From positions 1-45,596 of the forward strand of contig SVRE01000010.1 of assembly GCA_015065005.1 (NCBI GenBank): a DNA stretch of 45,596 nucleotides, read 5' to 3'. Made by a program: the position numbers and the translations under genes. The notes beneath the pieces were generated by a model that did not search any database, was not told where the DNA came from, and was given only the letters and a program-made list of their open reading frames with translations. Below, one piece after another: positions 7,448 to 16,689 of this stretch. Source of the stretch: Oscillospiraceae bacterium. Lineage in GTDB: Bacteria; Bacillota; Clostridia; Oscillospirales; CAG-272. Position 1 is the first letter of the stretch; the number at the start of each line of letters is the position of its first letter.

Positions 7448-7804
7448 TTAATTGTTTTCGTTTAAAATATCGTTTGAAAGCTCAATTATTTCCTTTGAAT
7501 AGCGCTGCTTTCTTGAGCCTAAGATTTTCTTGTGCAGTGGGTAATTAAAGCCGGAAATTAGAATACCAACACAGCCGATAGCAACACCTGCCACCATTCC
7601 GCCGGGGATTAAGGACATTGCCATTGTCATGCCTGTGCCAAGCACAAGGGCGCCAACTGTACCAAGTGCGTAAGAGAATACCTGGGCAGGTCTTTTAACC
7701 TGTCTGTCAAGCTGTTTTAGCTTGTCAAGCTTTGTTTCCTCCTTGCCTTCGCTTGCGTACTGTGCCTTGATTTTTTCAATTGCTTTTAATTCGTTTCTTG
7801 TCAT
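7448..7804 (-). CDS. Small membrane protein, paralogue of 7949-8341
   Basis: A 118-aa protein with a charged N-terminal helix (about residues 1-36), two hydrophobic helices (about 40-63 and 68-88), and a charged C-terminal tail (RYSKEIIELSNDILNE). It aligns over its whole length with 7949-8341. Shared positions include QY in the N-terminal helix, LDxxVK before helix 1, SxALGxVGxLVxGxGxTM in helix 1 and KEIxxLSxxxLNE at the end. I know no function for the family. The SD (AAAGGAG) and ATG at 7804 are clear, and a -10-like TATAAT lies about 50 nt upstream. It has its own transcription unit, separate from the two-component operon that holds its paralogue. Confidence 0.78.
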   Translation of the reverse strand: MTRNELKAIEKIKAQYASEGKEETKLDKLKQLDRQVKRPAQVFSYALGTVGALVLGTGMTMAMSLIPGGMVAGVAIGCVGILISGFNYPLHKKILGSRKQRYSKEIIELSNDILNENN

Positions 7805-7933
7805 AACTGTTTTCTCCTTTTAATTTTGGTTTGAGGTCTTGCCTCTTGATTACAATACTATTATAGCTACCACTTGTAAGTGAAAAATCAAAAAGACGTA
7901 TTTGTTTTGAAAAAGATTTGTAAAAGAAATGTA

Positions 7934-7962
7934 AAAAGCAGGATTTTTTCAATCCTGCTTTT
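7934..7962 (-). terminator. Terminator of the two-component system operon
   Basis: Arms AAAGCAGGATT/AATCCTGCTTT enclose a 5-nt loop, followed on the minus strand by TT and A/T-rich sequence. The hairpin overlaps the last codons of 7949-8341, a compact design. Confidence 0.82.
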
Positions 7963-8341
7963 CATTTAACAGCTCCTCTGAAAGCTGTAATATTTCCCGA
8001 CCGTATTTTTCCTTGTATTTTTCAAGCAAGCGGTTATGGGTTGGATATGCGGCTATTATCAGCGGTAAGGCAACAACCATTACCAAAATACCAAGTGCAA
8101 TATGCGCCCATTCAAGGAGTATCATGGTAAGCCCAAGGCCGAAAACCAAAGTGCCCACAACACCAAGGGCAAGGGAAACCGCTTGCGGCACACCCTTAAC
8201 AATGCTGTCAAGACGTCTTAGGCGGTTAAGGCTTATCTCCTTATTGCTCTTTGGCTGATATTGGCGCCTTATGCTGTCAATCTCGCGCCTTTCGCTCTCT
8301 GTTGGGGCAGAGTAGGTGTAGTTGAATTTATTGTCGTTCAT
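7949..8341 (-). CDS. Small membrane protein in two-component operon, paralogue of 7448-7804
   Basis: A 130-aa protein with the same plan as 7448-7804: a charged N-terminal helix with an ERREIDSIRRQY motif, LDSIVK, two hydrophobic helices (about residues 52-75 and 80-100), and a charged tail (YGREILQLSEELLNE). It starts 14 bp inside the 3' end of the 8328-9206 gene and its stop codon lies within the terminator, so it is the last gene of the RR-HK-membrane protein operon. An SD (GGAG) precedes the ATG. Function unknown. Being in the operon suggests it is an output or sensory accessory of the two-component system, which is inference. Confidence 0.78.
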   Translation of the reverse strand: MNDNKFNYTYSAPTESERREIDSIRRQYQPKSNKEISLNRLRRLDSIVKGVPQAVSLALGVVGTLVFGLGLTMILLEWAHIALGILVMVVALPLIIAAYPTHNRLLEKYKEKYGREILQLSEELLNEKQD

Positions 8342-9206
8342 TATTTTTCTCCGATTTTATATTTTTCGTTCCTTTTATTATCATAAATATGCCGATGCTA
8401 AGGGTTATCAGGCTGACAAAGGAGCCAGTTACCGTATTAAAGTGAGATACGTTTACGCTACCGTTACCAAAGGTGGAAAGTAAAGCGGTTTGCAGAGCTA
8501 AAATTGATACCATACCGTCAGTCAGGTTGATGCTTACAATGGCATTTAAAATGGGGTTGCACTCCCTTTTGTGGCGGAAAAATCTGATAATTGCCATAGT
8601 AATTTTGTAAAATGCGTATGCGGCTGAGGCATAAATCATAAGTCCGCCGTACTCAAAAAACTCGTTATCAAAAATCATTTGCCCGATTGCAACCGACAGG
8701 GCGGAGTTGAGTATCAGGAGCAATATGCCACAGCGCCTGTATATTTGATTGGCTTTCAGCACACTTTTCGGCTTGCGGTTTAAAACAATACTGCCGTAAA
8801 TCAAGGCAAGCAAAATGTAGTAAAGGGCAAGGGAACCGTACCAGACCGAGCTTGACATTATTCCCAATGCCCCGTTAAAAATTCCGAAAAGAATACTGAC
8901 AGACAGGGAAAGGAATGACCCAACAAGGGCGCGAAAGCCAAAGCTTTTTACAAATTTATCAGTAAAGCTGTTCTTTTCTATCACTGCTTTGATTTGCGCC
9001 TTTATCCTTGGGGAGAAGCGCACAAGGGTATAAACACTGTAAGCAAGGGTGGTGCCCGCTATACCGAACAAACAATAAGCAAGCCACTCAAATGCGGTGT
9101 CGGAATAGTCAAAGAATAAAATCGCAAGTGAGCCAACCATGCTTAAAAGAGTTAAAGTATATGCTAAAATGAGCAGCCAAGCTGGCGGATTTTTAAATAT
9201 TTTCAT
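8328..9206 (-). CDS. Polytopic membrane protein of two-component operon, unknown function
   Basis: A 292-aa integral membrane protein with about eight hydrophobic helices in pairs. A short charged loop (RFSPRIKAQIKAVIEKNSF, about residues 63-81) lies on the cytoplasmic side after helix 2, and Lys/Arg-rich ends (KGTKNIKSEKNNER) suit a cytoplasmic C-terminus. I do not recognise the family. The ATG at 9206 lies within the last codons of the histidine kinase gene (14-bp overlap), and the next gene again overlaps by 14 bp. This implies tight translational coupling and equal expression. It could be a sensor partner or the output protein of the system. Confidence 0.78.
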   Translation of the reverse strand: MKIFKNPPAWLLILAYTLTLLSMVGSLAILFFDYSDTAFEWLAYCLFGIAGTTLAYSVYTLVRFSPRIKAQIKAVIEKNSFTDKFVKSFGFRALVGSFLSLSVSILFGIFNGALGIMSSSVWYGSLALYYILLALIYGSIVLNRKPKSVLKANQIYRRCGILLLILNSALSVAIGQMIFDNEFFEYGGLMIYASAAYAFYKITMAIIRFFRHKRECNPILNAIVSINLTDGMVSILALQTALLSTFGNGSVNVSHFNTVTGSFVSLITLSIGIFMIIKGTKNIKSEKNNERQ

Positions 9207-10245
9207 TCACAACATCCTTTAGCGTAATTGTAAAGGTGCTGCCCTTACCCTTTTCGCTCTCAACAGAAATTTCACCGCCAAGTACATCAACCACCCGCTT
9301 AACAAGGGCAAGCCCCAAGCCGTTACCCTGGCTTTTGTGTGAGGTATCCCCTTGGTAAAATTTTTCAAAAATATGCTCGCCTGTTTCCTTGTCAATTCCA
9401 CAGCCTGTGTCTGAAATGCCAACAATTGCATTTTCATCGCTTTTTTTCAGTGTAACGGTGATTTTACCACCGCTGTCCGTAAATTTTATGGCATTTGAGA
9501 GCAAATTGTTCCACACAATTTCAAGGTAAGATGGGCAGGATTTTATCTTTACCTCGTCAATTTGGCAATCAAGGTCAATTTCCTTGCTTTGTAGCAAATC
9601 CTCATACCCAACTATAATTTCTGCCAGCTGGTCACTTAAGGAAAACAGGGAATAGTCAGGCTTAATTTCCTGGTTTTCCAGCTTGTTCATTTTAAGTATG
9701 TTGGTAATTAAGTCGTTCAGCCTTCTGGTAGCCTGTAAAAGCGCGCCTGTGCATCTTTGCTTTTCCTCCTTGTCAAGGTCCTCGTTTTGCAAGAGAGAAG
9801 CATAGCTTTGTATTACAGCAAGTGGAGTTTTGATTTCGTGGGACACGTTTGAGATAAAGTCCGTTTTCAAAACCTCGCTTTTGGAAAGCTCACTTGCCAT
9901 AGTATTCAGGTTTTCCATTATGATATCGTATTCGTTATATTTTTCGTAATTGTGGGTAGGGGTCAAGCGCACGGAAAAGTCACCTGCGGCAATTGCTTTT
10001 GTGGCGGAGAGTATTTTTGTAACGGGTCTGTCCACCATTATTTTACGGCGTATTACGTCAATCACTGTGCAAAGGGCGGCAAGCATAAGCACCACAATTA
10101 AAATAAGCACAGCAATCAAGCCCTTGTTGGTTGTACGCTGAATAATATAATCGTAAACCAAAATGGCAATTTGTATAACCAACGCAATGGTTACAAAAAA
10201 TATTAGTGCGCCGGTAATACTAAAGGCGCTTTTGCGTTTTTTCAT
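9193..10245 (-). CDS. Two-component sensor histidine kinase
   Basis: A 350-aa membrane kinase. Two helices near the N-terminus (about residues 11-32 and 42-62) enclose almost no extracellular loop, so the stimulus is probably sensed in or at the membrane. A HAMP-like linker follows (VDRPVTKILSATKAIAAGDF, about 71-90). The HisKA H-box SHEIKTPL places the phosphorylated His at 136. The HATPase domain shows an N-box (WNNLLSNAIKF), G1 (DTGCGID) and G2 (GNGLGLAL). It lies 27 bp after the response regulator gene and overlaps the next membrane-protein gene. The small sensor resembles intramembrane-sensing kinases of cell-envelope stress; that role is inference. Confidence 0.93.
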   Translation of the reverse strand: MKKRKSAFSITGALIFFVTIALVIQIAILVYDYIIQRTTNKGLIAVLILIVVLMLAALCTVIDVIRRKIMVDRPVTKILSATKAIAAGDFSVRLTPTHNYEKYNEYDIIMENLNTMASELSKSEVLKTDFISNVSHEIKTPLAVIQSYASLLQNEDLDKEEKQRCTGALLQATRRLNDLITNILKMNKLENQEIKPDYSLFSLSDQLAEIIVGYEDLLQSKEIDLDCQIDEVKIKSCPSYLEIVWNNLLSNAIKFTDSGGKITVTLKKSDENAIVGISDTGCGIDKETGEHIFEKFYQGDTSHKSQGNGLGLALVKRVVDVLGGEISVESEKGKGSTFTITLKDVVNENI

Positions 10246-10272
10246 AATATTACCCCTTTCGTAAAATTACAT

Positions 10273-10944
10273 TTATTTCAGTACAGCCTTGTACCCAAGT
10301 CCGTGAACGGTTAAAATTTCAAAGCCGTCACAATTCTGTGTTTTCTCACGTAGCTTTGCCATGTACACGTCAACCGTACGGGATGTGGCGGAGGAATCGT
10401 AGTCCCAAAACTCCTCCATCAAAGCAGAGCGGGTAAAGGTCTTTTTAGGGTAAGAAAGAAGCTTGAAGAGCAGGTCGAACTCACGCACAGTCAAGGGTAT
10501 TTCCTCACCGTTTACCGCCGCGCTGCGCTCCTCTGTATTCATTGTAAGGTTGCCGATTTTCAGCTCCTTGTCGCTTTTGATTTTTGCCCGCCTTAAAATT
10601 GCACCAATCTTCATTAATAATATATCCATATCAAAGGGCTTAACCACATAGTCGTCAACACCTAAGGAATAGCCTGTCAGCTTGGAAATCTTATCATCCT
10701 TGGCGGTCATAAAAACAATTGGCACATCAGGCTGGAATGAACGTATGCTTTCGCAAAGCTCGTATCCGTCCATTTTAGGCATCATAATGTCGGTTAAAAT
10801 AAGGTCAAAGCGCTCATTTTCTGCCTTTTCAAGACCTTCCTTGCCGTCAAAGGCACACACAACCTCGTATCCGTTATTCCTTAAGGAAAGAGAAACAAAG
10901 CGGTTTAAATCACGCTCATCCTCTACGACTAATATCCTTATCAT
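10273..10944 (-). CDS. OmpR/PhoB-family response regulator
   Basis: A 223-aa DNA-binding regulator. Its receiver domain (residues 1-115) has the acidic pocket (VVEDE), phospho-acceptor D52 in LTDIMMPKMDG, the Thr of FMTAKDD and the Lys of VVKPFD. The winged-helix domain (about 125-220) ends with the typical RTVDVYMAKLREK and HGLGYKAV. I chose the ATG at 10944 (protein begins MIRILVVEDE, as is usual) over the in-frame ATG at 10959, because a G-rich SD lies 6-7 nt before it. It is the first gene of an operon with the kinase and two membrane proteins. It probably controls that operon or envelope genes; targets are not visible. Confidence 0.94.
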   Translation of the reverse strand: MIRILVVEDERDLNRFVSLSLRNNGYEVVCAFDGKEGLEKAENERFDLILTDIMMPKMDGYELCESIRSFQPDVPIVFMTAKDDKISKLTGYSLGVDDYVVKPFDMDILLMKIGAILRRAKIKSDKELKIGNLTMNTEERSAAVNGEEIPLTVREFDLLFKLLSYPKKTFTRSALMEEFWDYDSSATSRTVDVYMAKLREKTQNCDGFEILTVHGLGYKAVLK

Positions 10945-11027
10945 TAAAATCCCCCCCATTCTTTCTATGTATTATAAATATGCCTTGTTGTTCAAAGGTT
11001 TCTGAAATGTTAAAGTTTTGTAAAAGT

Positions 11028-11055
11028 AAAGCCCAAACGGTTCCGTTTGGGCTTT
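11028..11055 (-). terminator. Terminator of the pflB-pflA operon
   Basis: A perfect 13-bp inverted repeat (AAAGCCCAAACGG with CCGTTTGGGCTTT) lies directly after the pflA stop. A/T-rich sequence follows on the minus strand. Confidence 0.82.
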
Positions 11056-11058
11056 GGT

Positions 11059-11784
11059 TTAATTATATTTTGCTGAGTTAACAATCTCAAGCGCCCGTAA
11101 AGCATCCGTTTTTGTCAGCTGTGGGGTGTCCTTTAAGGGGTAGTCAATCCCCAAGCTCTCGTACTTTGAAACACCTAAGGTGTGGTAAGGGAGAATATCA
11201 ATTTTCTCCACATTGTCAAAGCCCTTAAGATATTTGCCAAGGGAGATAAGCTCCTTTTCCTCGTAGGTAATACCGGGCACAATAACGTGCCTTATCCATA
11301 CGCCTTTGTTCTTTTCCTTCAGATAGGAAAGAAAGTCGAAAACGTGCTTGTTGGTAGCGCCCGTCAGGCGGATATGCTCCCCTTCATCCATATGCTTTAT
11401 ATCAAGCATAACAAGGTCGCAGTATTCCATTAAAATATCAAATTTTTCGGTATGCTCCCTGTCAAAGGTAATGCCTGATGTGTCAAGGGCGGTATGTATG
11501 CCCCTTTCCTTAGCAAGCTTAAAAAGCTCAGTCAAAAAATCAATTTGCAAAAGCGGCTCACCGCCTGTGGCGGTAATGCCACCCGTTTCGTAAAAGGGTA
11601 GATTTCTTACCATTTTATCAATGATTTGTTGTGCCTCGTATTCAGTACCGCCATGGTGCGCCCACGTGTCCGGGTTGTGGCAGTACAGGCAGCGCAATGC
11701 ACAGCCCTGAAAAAACACCACAAAGCGCACACCCGGGCCGTCAACAGTGCCAAGGGACTCTATCGAGTGGATATAACCCTTCAT
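11059..11784 (-). CDS. pflA: Pyruvate formate-lyase activating enzyme
   Basis: A 241-aa radical SAM enzyme that uses S-adenosylmethionine and a [4Fe-4S] cluster to make the glycyl radical on PflB. The cluster ligands C28, C32 and C35 lie in GCALRCLYCHNPDTW, followed by the SAM-binding GGEP motif (TATGGEPLL). The length is standard for PflA. It begins 3 bp after the pflB stop codon and ends in a strong terminator, so it is co-transcribed with its substrate enzyme. The reaction needs strict anaerobiosis. Confidence 0.96.
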   Translation of the reverse strand: MKGYIHSIESLGTVDGPGVRFVVFFQGCALRCLYCHNPDTWAHHGGTEYEAQQIIDKMVRNLPFYETGGITATGGEPLLQIDFLTELFKLAKERGIHTALDTSGITFDREHTEKFDILMEYCDLVMLDIKHMDEGEHIRLTGATNKHVFDFLSYLKEKNKGVWIRHVIVPGITYEEKELISLGKYLKGFDNVEKIDILPYHTLGVSKYESLGIDYPLKDTPQLTKTDALRALEIVNSAKYN

Positions 11785-11787
11785 AGC

Positions 11788-14016
11788 TTAGATACAGCAA
11801 TGGAAGGTTCTTGAAATAACCTCGTCCTGCTGCTCCTTAGTCAGCTTAATGAAGTTAACCGCATAGCCCGACACACGAATGGTGAGCTGTGGGTATTTTT
11901 CGGGGTGCTTTTGCGCATCAAGCAAAAGCTCCCTGTCAAACACGTTTACGTTTAAGTGGAAGCCGCCCTTCTTGGTGTAACCGTCAAGCAACGCCACAAG
12001 GTTGCGCCTTTGCTCATCCTCCTCTTTTCCAAGGGCAGAGGGAACAATTGTAAATGTATTTGAAATACCGTCCTGTGAATCCATAAACGGAATCTTAGCA
12101 ACAGACGCCATAGATGCAACAGCACCGTTTGTGTCTCTGCCGTGCATTGGGTTAGCGCCGGGGGCAAACGCCTCACCGTACTTACGTCCGTCAGGGGTGG
12201 AGCCTGTGTTCTTTCCGTAGGAAACGTTAGAGGTAATTGTCAGAATAGATGTGGTAATAATACCGTCACGGTAGGTGTACTGCTGGCGCAGCATCTTAAT
12301 AAAGGTATGCAAAACCTCCTTGGCAATAGAGTCAACCCTGTCATCATCATTACCGTATTTGGGGAAATCACCCTCGGTAATATAATCGGTTATAAGACCC
12401 TGCTCGTTCCTTACAACCTTAACTCGGCCGTACTTAATAGCAGAGAGGGAGTCAGCAACAACAGAAAATCCTGCAATACCTGTTGCAAACCATCTCTTAA
12501 CCTGCCTGTCGTGAAGTGCCATTTGCAATCTTTCGTACGAATACTTGTCGTGCATATAGTGGATGATGTTCAAGGCGTTAACATAAACCTTGGAGAGCCA
12601 AGCCATCATAGCCTTAAACTTTGACATAACATCATCATAGTCAAGGTATTCACCCTCAACCGCACGGTATTCGGGACCTACCTGCTCGCCTGTAATTTCA
12701 TCCTTACCGCCGTTGATTGCGTAAAGCAAGCATTTAGCCAAGTTAGCACGCGCGCCGAAGAACTGCATTTCCTTGCCGATTCTCATAGAGGAAACACAGC
12801 AGGCAATAGCATAGTCATCACCGTGGAGCGGACGCATAAGGTCGTCATTTTCATACTGTACTGCGTGGTGCTCAATTGACACCTTAGCGCAGAAATTCTT
12901 GAATGCATCGGGCAAAAGGGTGGACCAAAGCACAGTCAGGTTTGGCTCGGGTGCCGCACCGATATTGTTAAGTGTGTTAAGGTATCTGAAGGACATCTTT
13001 GTTACCATATGACGTCCGTCAATGCCAACACCGCCAATTGACTCGGTTACCCAGGTCGGGTCCCCTGCAAAAAGGGCATTGTATTCAGGAGTTCTTGCAA
13101 AGCAAACAAGACGGAGCTTCATAATAAAGTGGTCGATAATCTCCTGCGCTTCGCTTTCTGTAATAATACCCGCCTTCAAATCTCTCTCGGCATAAATGTC
13201 AAGGAAGGTAGATGTTCTTCCAAGGCTCATTGCCGCACCGTTTTGCTCCTTAACAGCCGCAAGATATGCAAAATACAACCACTGGGTAGCCTCTTTTAGT
13301 GTTTTTGCAGGCTTGGAGATATCATATCCGTAAATTTCGCCAAGCTTTTTAAGCATCTTGAGTGCTTTAATCTGCTCGGACAGCTCCTCACGCTCTCTTA
13401 TAACATCGGAGCGCATGGTTGTTCTTGTGCTGCTCTTTTGATATTCCTTGTTATCAATCAAGCGGTCAATACCGTAAAGTGCAACACGGCGATAGTCACC
13501 AATAATTCTGCCTCTGCCATAGCCATCGGGCAAGCCTGTGATAATATGGCTGGAGCGACATTTTCTCATTTCTGGTGTGTAAGCATCAAAAACGCCTGCG
13601 TTGTGTGTCTTTCTATGCTCGGTGAAAAACTCAACAAGCTCGGGGTCAACCTCATAACCGTTCTTCTGGCACGCCTGCATAGCAATTCTGATGCCGCCGT
13701 AAGGCTGTAAAGCGCGCTTTAAGGGCTTGTCTGTTTGTAAGCCGACAATTTGCTCCTTATCCTTTTCAATATAACCTGCACCGTGTGAGGTGATTGTGGA
13801 AATAATGTCAGTATCCATATCAAGAACACCGCCATTTTCAATTTCCTGCTTTTTAAGCTGGCTAACCTGCTCCCACAAATCAAGGGTAGCCTGGGTAGGG
13901 CCTGACAAAAAGCTATCATCCCCGTTATACTGGGTGTAGTTTTGCTGAATAAAGTCACGTACGTTGATTGCGTTTTCCCAATCTCCGCCTTTAAAGCCGT
14001 TCCATTCTTCTCTCAT
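11788..14016 (-). CDS. pflB: Formate C-acetyltransferase (pyruvate formate-lyase)
   Basis: A 742-aa glycyl radical enzyme converting pyruvate and CoA to acetyl-CoA and formate in anaerobic fermentation. The adjacent active-site cysteines C406-C407 are in [10 protein letters not shown]. The C-terminal radical motif RVSGYAVNF puts the glycyl radical at G717, 25 residues from the end. Cys-Cys plus RVSGYAV distinguishes true PFL from the glycerol dehydratase and choline lyase relatives. A strong SD (AAAGGAGG) precedes the ATG and a near-consensus promoter is present. It forms an operon with pflA. Confidence 0.97.
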   Translation of the reverse strand: MREEWNGFKGGDWENAINVRDFIQQNYTQYNGDDSFLSGPTQATLDLWEQVSQLKKQEIENGGVLDMDTDIISTITSHGAGYIEKDKEQIVGLQTDKPLKRALQPYGGIRIAMQACQKNGYEVDPELVEFFTEHRKTHNAGVFDAYTPEMRKCRSSHIITGLPDGYGRGRIIGDYRRVALYGIDRLIDNKEYQKSSTRTTMRSDVIREREELSEQIKALKMLKKLGEIYGYDISKPAKTLKEATQWLYFAYLAAVKEQNGAAMSLGRTSTFLDIYAERDLKAGIITESEAQEIIDHFIMKLRLVCFARTPEYNALFAGDPTWVTESIGGVGIDGRHMVTKMSFRYLNTLNNIGAAPEPNLTVLWSTLLPDAFKNFCAKVSIEHHAVQYENDDLMRPLHGDDYAIACCVSSMRIGKEMQFFGARANLAKCLLYAINGGKDEITGEQVGPEYRAVEGEYLDYDDVMSKFKAMMAWLSKVYVNALNIIHYMHDKYSYERLQMALHDRQVKRWFATGIAGFSVVADSLSAIKYGRVKVVRNEQGLITDYITEGDFPKYGNDDDRVDSIAKEVLHTFIKMLRQQYTYRDGIITTSILTITSNVSYGKNTGSTPDGRKYGEAFAPGANPMHGRDTNGAVASMASVAKIPFMDSQDGISNTFTIVPSALGKEEDEQRRNLVALLDGYTKKGGFHLNVNVFDRELLLDAQKHPEKYPQLTIRVSGYAVNFIKLTKEQQDEVISRTFHCCI

Positions 14017-14058
14017 AAAAATCCTCCTTTCGAGGTTTGGTCTAACATTCTTGTATAT

Positions 14059-14087
14059 AATATACCATTTTTCAATCTTAAAGTCAA
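14059..14087 (-). promoter_or_regulatory. pflB promoter
   Basis: The minus strand has -35 TTGACT (14082-14087), a 17-bp spacer and -10 TATATT (14059-14064), about 40 nt before the ATG, followed by the SD AAAGGAGG. Confidence 0.85.
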
Positions 14088-14126
14088 TAAGAATTGAACA
14101 AGTGGAAAAAATTTTATATTTTCCAC

Positions 14127-14155
14127 AAAAAAGGCTTGTCGGTGCCCCTTTTTTT
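14127..14155 (-). terminator. Probable terminator after the AraC-family gene
   Basis: An A-run plus GG pairs with CC plus a T-run (AAAAAAGG/CCTTTTTT) around a GC-containing loop, within 5 nt of the stop codon. The stem is A/T-rich, so strength is uncertain. Confidence 0.45.
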
Positions 14156-14157
14156 GT

Positions 14158-15018
14158 TTAAATTCTAAATTGTGCGCGATACCTTGTCGGGCTAACACCG
14201 AAGAAACTTTTGAATGTGCGAGAGAAGAAATTAACATCGGAGTAACCGCACGCATCTCCTATTTGTGCAATTGACATATTGCTTGTTTCCAAAAGGGATA
14301 GAGCATACTCCATTCTCAGCTTGATTATGTACTTGGTGGGCGGCATACCCATTTGAGCCTTGAACTTTAAATTAAACGTGGTCATGCACATGCTTTCCAT
14401 TTTTGCAAGGTCGGTAATTTTTATGTCTGTGGAATAAAATTCATTAATGTGTCTGATTGACCGTGAAAGAGGAATACGGTCAATTTCATTGTTTCGTACC
14501 CCTCGAGATGCCTCGATAAACAGCCTTTCGAGGAGAATTCCAAGCTCCTTCTCACGAAGCTCGTCATTTTTAGCAATCGCCTCAAAAAGGGTTTTGAATC
14601 GTAGCTGTATATGGTTTTCAAGGTTCAAGCTGTTTATCTCAGGAAAAAGCCTTAAACCGTATTCCTCTATTTTTTCAAGCGCCTGCGAGCCTGTAAAATG
14701 GACGCATAAATAGCAAAACGGCTCTTTGGTCGATTCAAGATAATAGGGGGTCCTTGGAGGGATGATAATCATATCGTTTTCGCAAATATCTGCCACCCCG
14801 TGTGCGGTTTTTACGTACAATGAGCCTGAAATCATATGTAGCAAAAAGTAGTCCAACCTGCCGTTTTTGTTGAAACAGGTAGAGTGTATGTCGGGCTTAA
14901 CACATGCAGCAATATTAGTGATAAGAGGTAGCCTTTGGCTTTCTCTGCTATTGTGGTTAATATCCCACCATTTGAACTTGCCGTCTTGATTTAGTGTGGA
15001 CAAATGACATTCGTTCAT
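14158..15018 (-). CDS. AraC-family transcriptional regulator with cupin sensor
   Basis: A 286-aa regulator. The N-terminal half (about residues 40-140) is beta-rich and cupin-like (HMISGSLYVKTA, ENDMIIIPPRTPYYLES), as in AraC proteins that bind sugars. The C-terminal 100 residues hold two helix-turn-helix motifs; the second has the family signature around YSDVNFFSRTFKSFFGVSPTRYR. The ATG at 15018 follows an SD (AGGAG). It is divergent from the secreted LRR protein gene, and the shared 120-bp gap holds a 21-bp-spaced direct repeat that could be its operator. The inducer is unknown; a carbohydrate is likely from the family. Confidence 0.93.
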   Translation of the reverse strand: MNECHLSTLNQDGKFKWWDINHNSRESQRLPLITNIAACVKPDIHSTCFNKNGRLDYFLLHMISGSLYVKTAHGVADICENDMIIIPPRTPYYLESTKEPFCYLCVHFTGSQALEKIEEYGLRLFPEINSLNLENHIQLRFKTLFEAIAKNDELREKELGILLERLFIEASRGVRNNEIDRIPLSRSIRHINEFYSTDIKITDLAKMESMCMTTFNLKFKAQMGMPPTKYIIKLRMEYALSLLETSNMSIAQIGDACGYSDVNFFSRTFKSFFGVSPTRYRAQFRI

Positions 15019-15033
15019 GAGCTCTCCTATCTG

Positions 15034-15060
15034 ACGTCAAATAATGCTAAAATAACGTCA
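15034..15060. promoter_or_regulatory. Candidate AraC-type operator: two direct ACGTCA half-sites
   Basis: ACGTCAAA occurs at 15034-15041 (variant end) and ACGTCAAA at 15055-15062. The starts are 21 bp apart, two helical turns, as is typical for AraC-family tandem sites. They sit between the divergent araC-like and LRR genes. The first is also part of a TGACGTCA palindrome. Confidence 0.4.
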
Positions 15061-15139
15061 AAATATGTATAGAAAATCGTATATTAATAGTGTATCATAA
15101 AAGTGGAGAAAAGTCAAATAGTTCAAAAAGGAGATTGTT

Positions 15140-16648
15140 ATGAAAAAGAAATTTTTATTAGTGCTTTCTATGGTTGCACTTGCTGCTTGCCTTTTTGCAG
15201 TAAGCGTAAGTGCGGCAGCAACCAATGAATTTGGTACCCCCGAAGCAATTGAGGGTATTGATTTAAAAGGTATGAACACGGATATGTCAGCCCGTGTTGT
15301 TATTCTTCGTGCGGATGGAGAGTATTATACATACCCATCCGGCTATGTGGTTAAGGACAGCACTACATTTTGCTTTGACTTTGCGCCTATAAGCAACGCA
15401 CTGGGCGAAGATATTACAAAGGCGAGCGTTATAAGAATTGAAATACCTAATAACATTTTGGTTATGCCTTCATACGGTGCAACAACTGTTACACAGTCAA
15501 GCACTCTGCGCCAAATCAAATTTTTGCCGGACTCTCAGCTGACAACCCTTGGTTATGGCTGCTTCTTTTCAAATACTGCCTTGGAAAAGCTCAACATTCC
15601 TAAGAATGTAACATCCATAAGCACACTTGTTGTAAACAACTCGTATATAGAGGAAATTGTTTTTGAGGATGGCTTCAGCGCGCATATTCCTAAGGATTCG
15701 TTCAAGGGAGTAAAGGGTCTTAAAAGAATGTATTTTTCAAACCAAATGACTACAATAGCGGACCGTGCCTTCGACTCCACCTTGGGTGAGCAGCTTGAGG
15801 AATTGTACATCGGCAAGGGACTGAAGGATCTTGGCACTAACAATATGGCATATGCAAAGAGGTCCTTGAAGATTTACGCATATGAAACCTTTTTGTCCGA
15901 GCTTGAAGCAATAGAAAGAAGCACATTTACCTGGTGGGATGGTCCAAGCCTTCCAAAGGGAGTTGTGTTCTTCACAGGCTCTTATGAGCAGGTGCAGGCT
16001 CTTGTTGAAAAATCCACCTCAAATAGCATTATTTTCGCAAACCCAACTGTCGTTGAATGGGACCCGACTAAAGCAGATGATGACTATATGCCCACAGGCA
16101 ACAGTTGGACCGTTGTATATAATTATAATGTTTGCAAGGCATGCTACAGGGGTCAGCACGTATTGACAGGCAAGGAAAACGCTAACGTAAAGGATTTTCT
16201 AAGCGAAATTACAGTTGGTGATATTTGTACAAGGCAGGGTTGCGGTATGGGTACAGTCACAGAGACAATTGCCCTTATATTAGAGTGCCTCGGTACAGCA
16301 GTGAGCGAGTTTACAGATGTAAACGGAAATTACAGTATTACAATAGGCTATAAGATAAACAAGACAGCATATGCCAGTTATCTTGAATACGGCGAGCTTG
16401 AGTACGGTTTTGTTGCCTCGGCTTCATCCGCACCGTTAACCTGTGAGAATGGCAAGGTATCCATAAAGGATGGTGTAAAGGCGATTTGTGCCGAAGGAAA
16501 AAAGCTTATACACGATTATGCAGATATTAAGCTTTTGGGAGTAGGCACAGACAAAAACGGAGTCGAGCTTACAATGAGTATGTACGTTTATGACGGAAAG
16601 AGCATAGCTTACCTAAGCGAGCCCTTGATAATTAACGTAGGTGAGTAA
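15140..16648 (+). CDS. Secreted leucine-rich-repeat (BspA/LRR_5-like) protein
   Basis: A 502-aa exported protein. A Sec signal peptide (KKK, then a hydrophobic stretch ending about VSVSAAA, cleavage near residue 26) is clear. Residues about 115-240 carry LRR_5-type repeats (LRQIKFLPDSQLTTLGYGCF, LEKLNIPKNVTSIS, LKRMYFSNQMTTIADRAF). Then comes a pair of Cys motifs (CKAC near 333 and CTRQGC near 360) that could bind a metal or form disulfides, and a C-terminal beta-rich domain of about 130 residues. No LPXTG or membrane anchor is seen. Such proteins usually act at the cell surface in adhesion or host interaction. SD AAAAAGGAG precedes the ATG. It is divergent from the AraC regulator, which may control it. 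Confidence 0.85.
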   Translation: MKKKFLLVLSMVALAACLFAVSVSAAATNEFGTPEAIEGIDLKGMNTDMSARVVILRADGEYYTYPSGYVVKDSTTFCFDFAPISNALGEDITKASVIRIEIPNNILVMPSYGATTVTQSSTLRQIKFLPDSQLTTLGYGCFFSNTALEKLNIPKNVTSISTLVVNNSYIEEIVFEDGFSAHIPKDSFKGVKGLKRMYFSNQMTTIADRAFDSTLGEQLEELYIGKGLKDLGTNNMAYAKRSLKIYAYETFLSELEAIERSTFTWWDGPSLPKGVVFFTGSYEQVQALVEKSTSNSIIFANPTVVEWDPTKADDDYMPTGNSWTVVYNYNVCKACYRGQHVLTGKENANVKDFLSEITVGDICTRQGCGMGTVTETIALILECLGTAVSEFTDVNGNYSITIGYKINKTAYASYLEYGELEYGFVASASSAPLTCENGKVSIKDGVKAICAEGKKLIHDYADIKLLGVGTDKNGVELTMSMYVYDGKSIAYLSEPLIINVGE

Positions 16649-16650
16649 AA

Positions 16651-16685
16651 CAAAAGGAATTGCGAAAATTCGCAATTCCTTTTTG
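16651..16685 (+). terminator. Terminator of the LRR protein gene
   Basis: A long stem (AAAGGAATTGCGAA with TTCGCAATTCCTTT) with a 2-nt loop is followed by TT. It starts within 5 nt of the stop codon. Confidence 0.9.
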
Positions 16686-16689
16686 TGTT

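Noticed and set aside
14017-14157. Small RNA or riboswitch in the pflB upstream region
   Set aside because: The gap is fully explained by the pflB promoter and the probable araC terminator; the GTGGAAAA/TTTTCCAC pair is short and A/T-rich.
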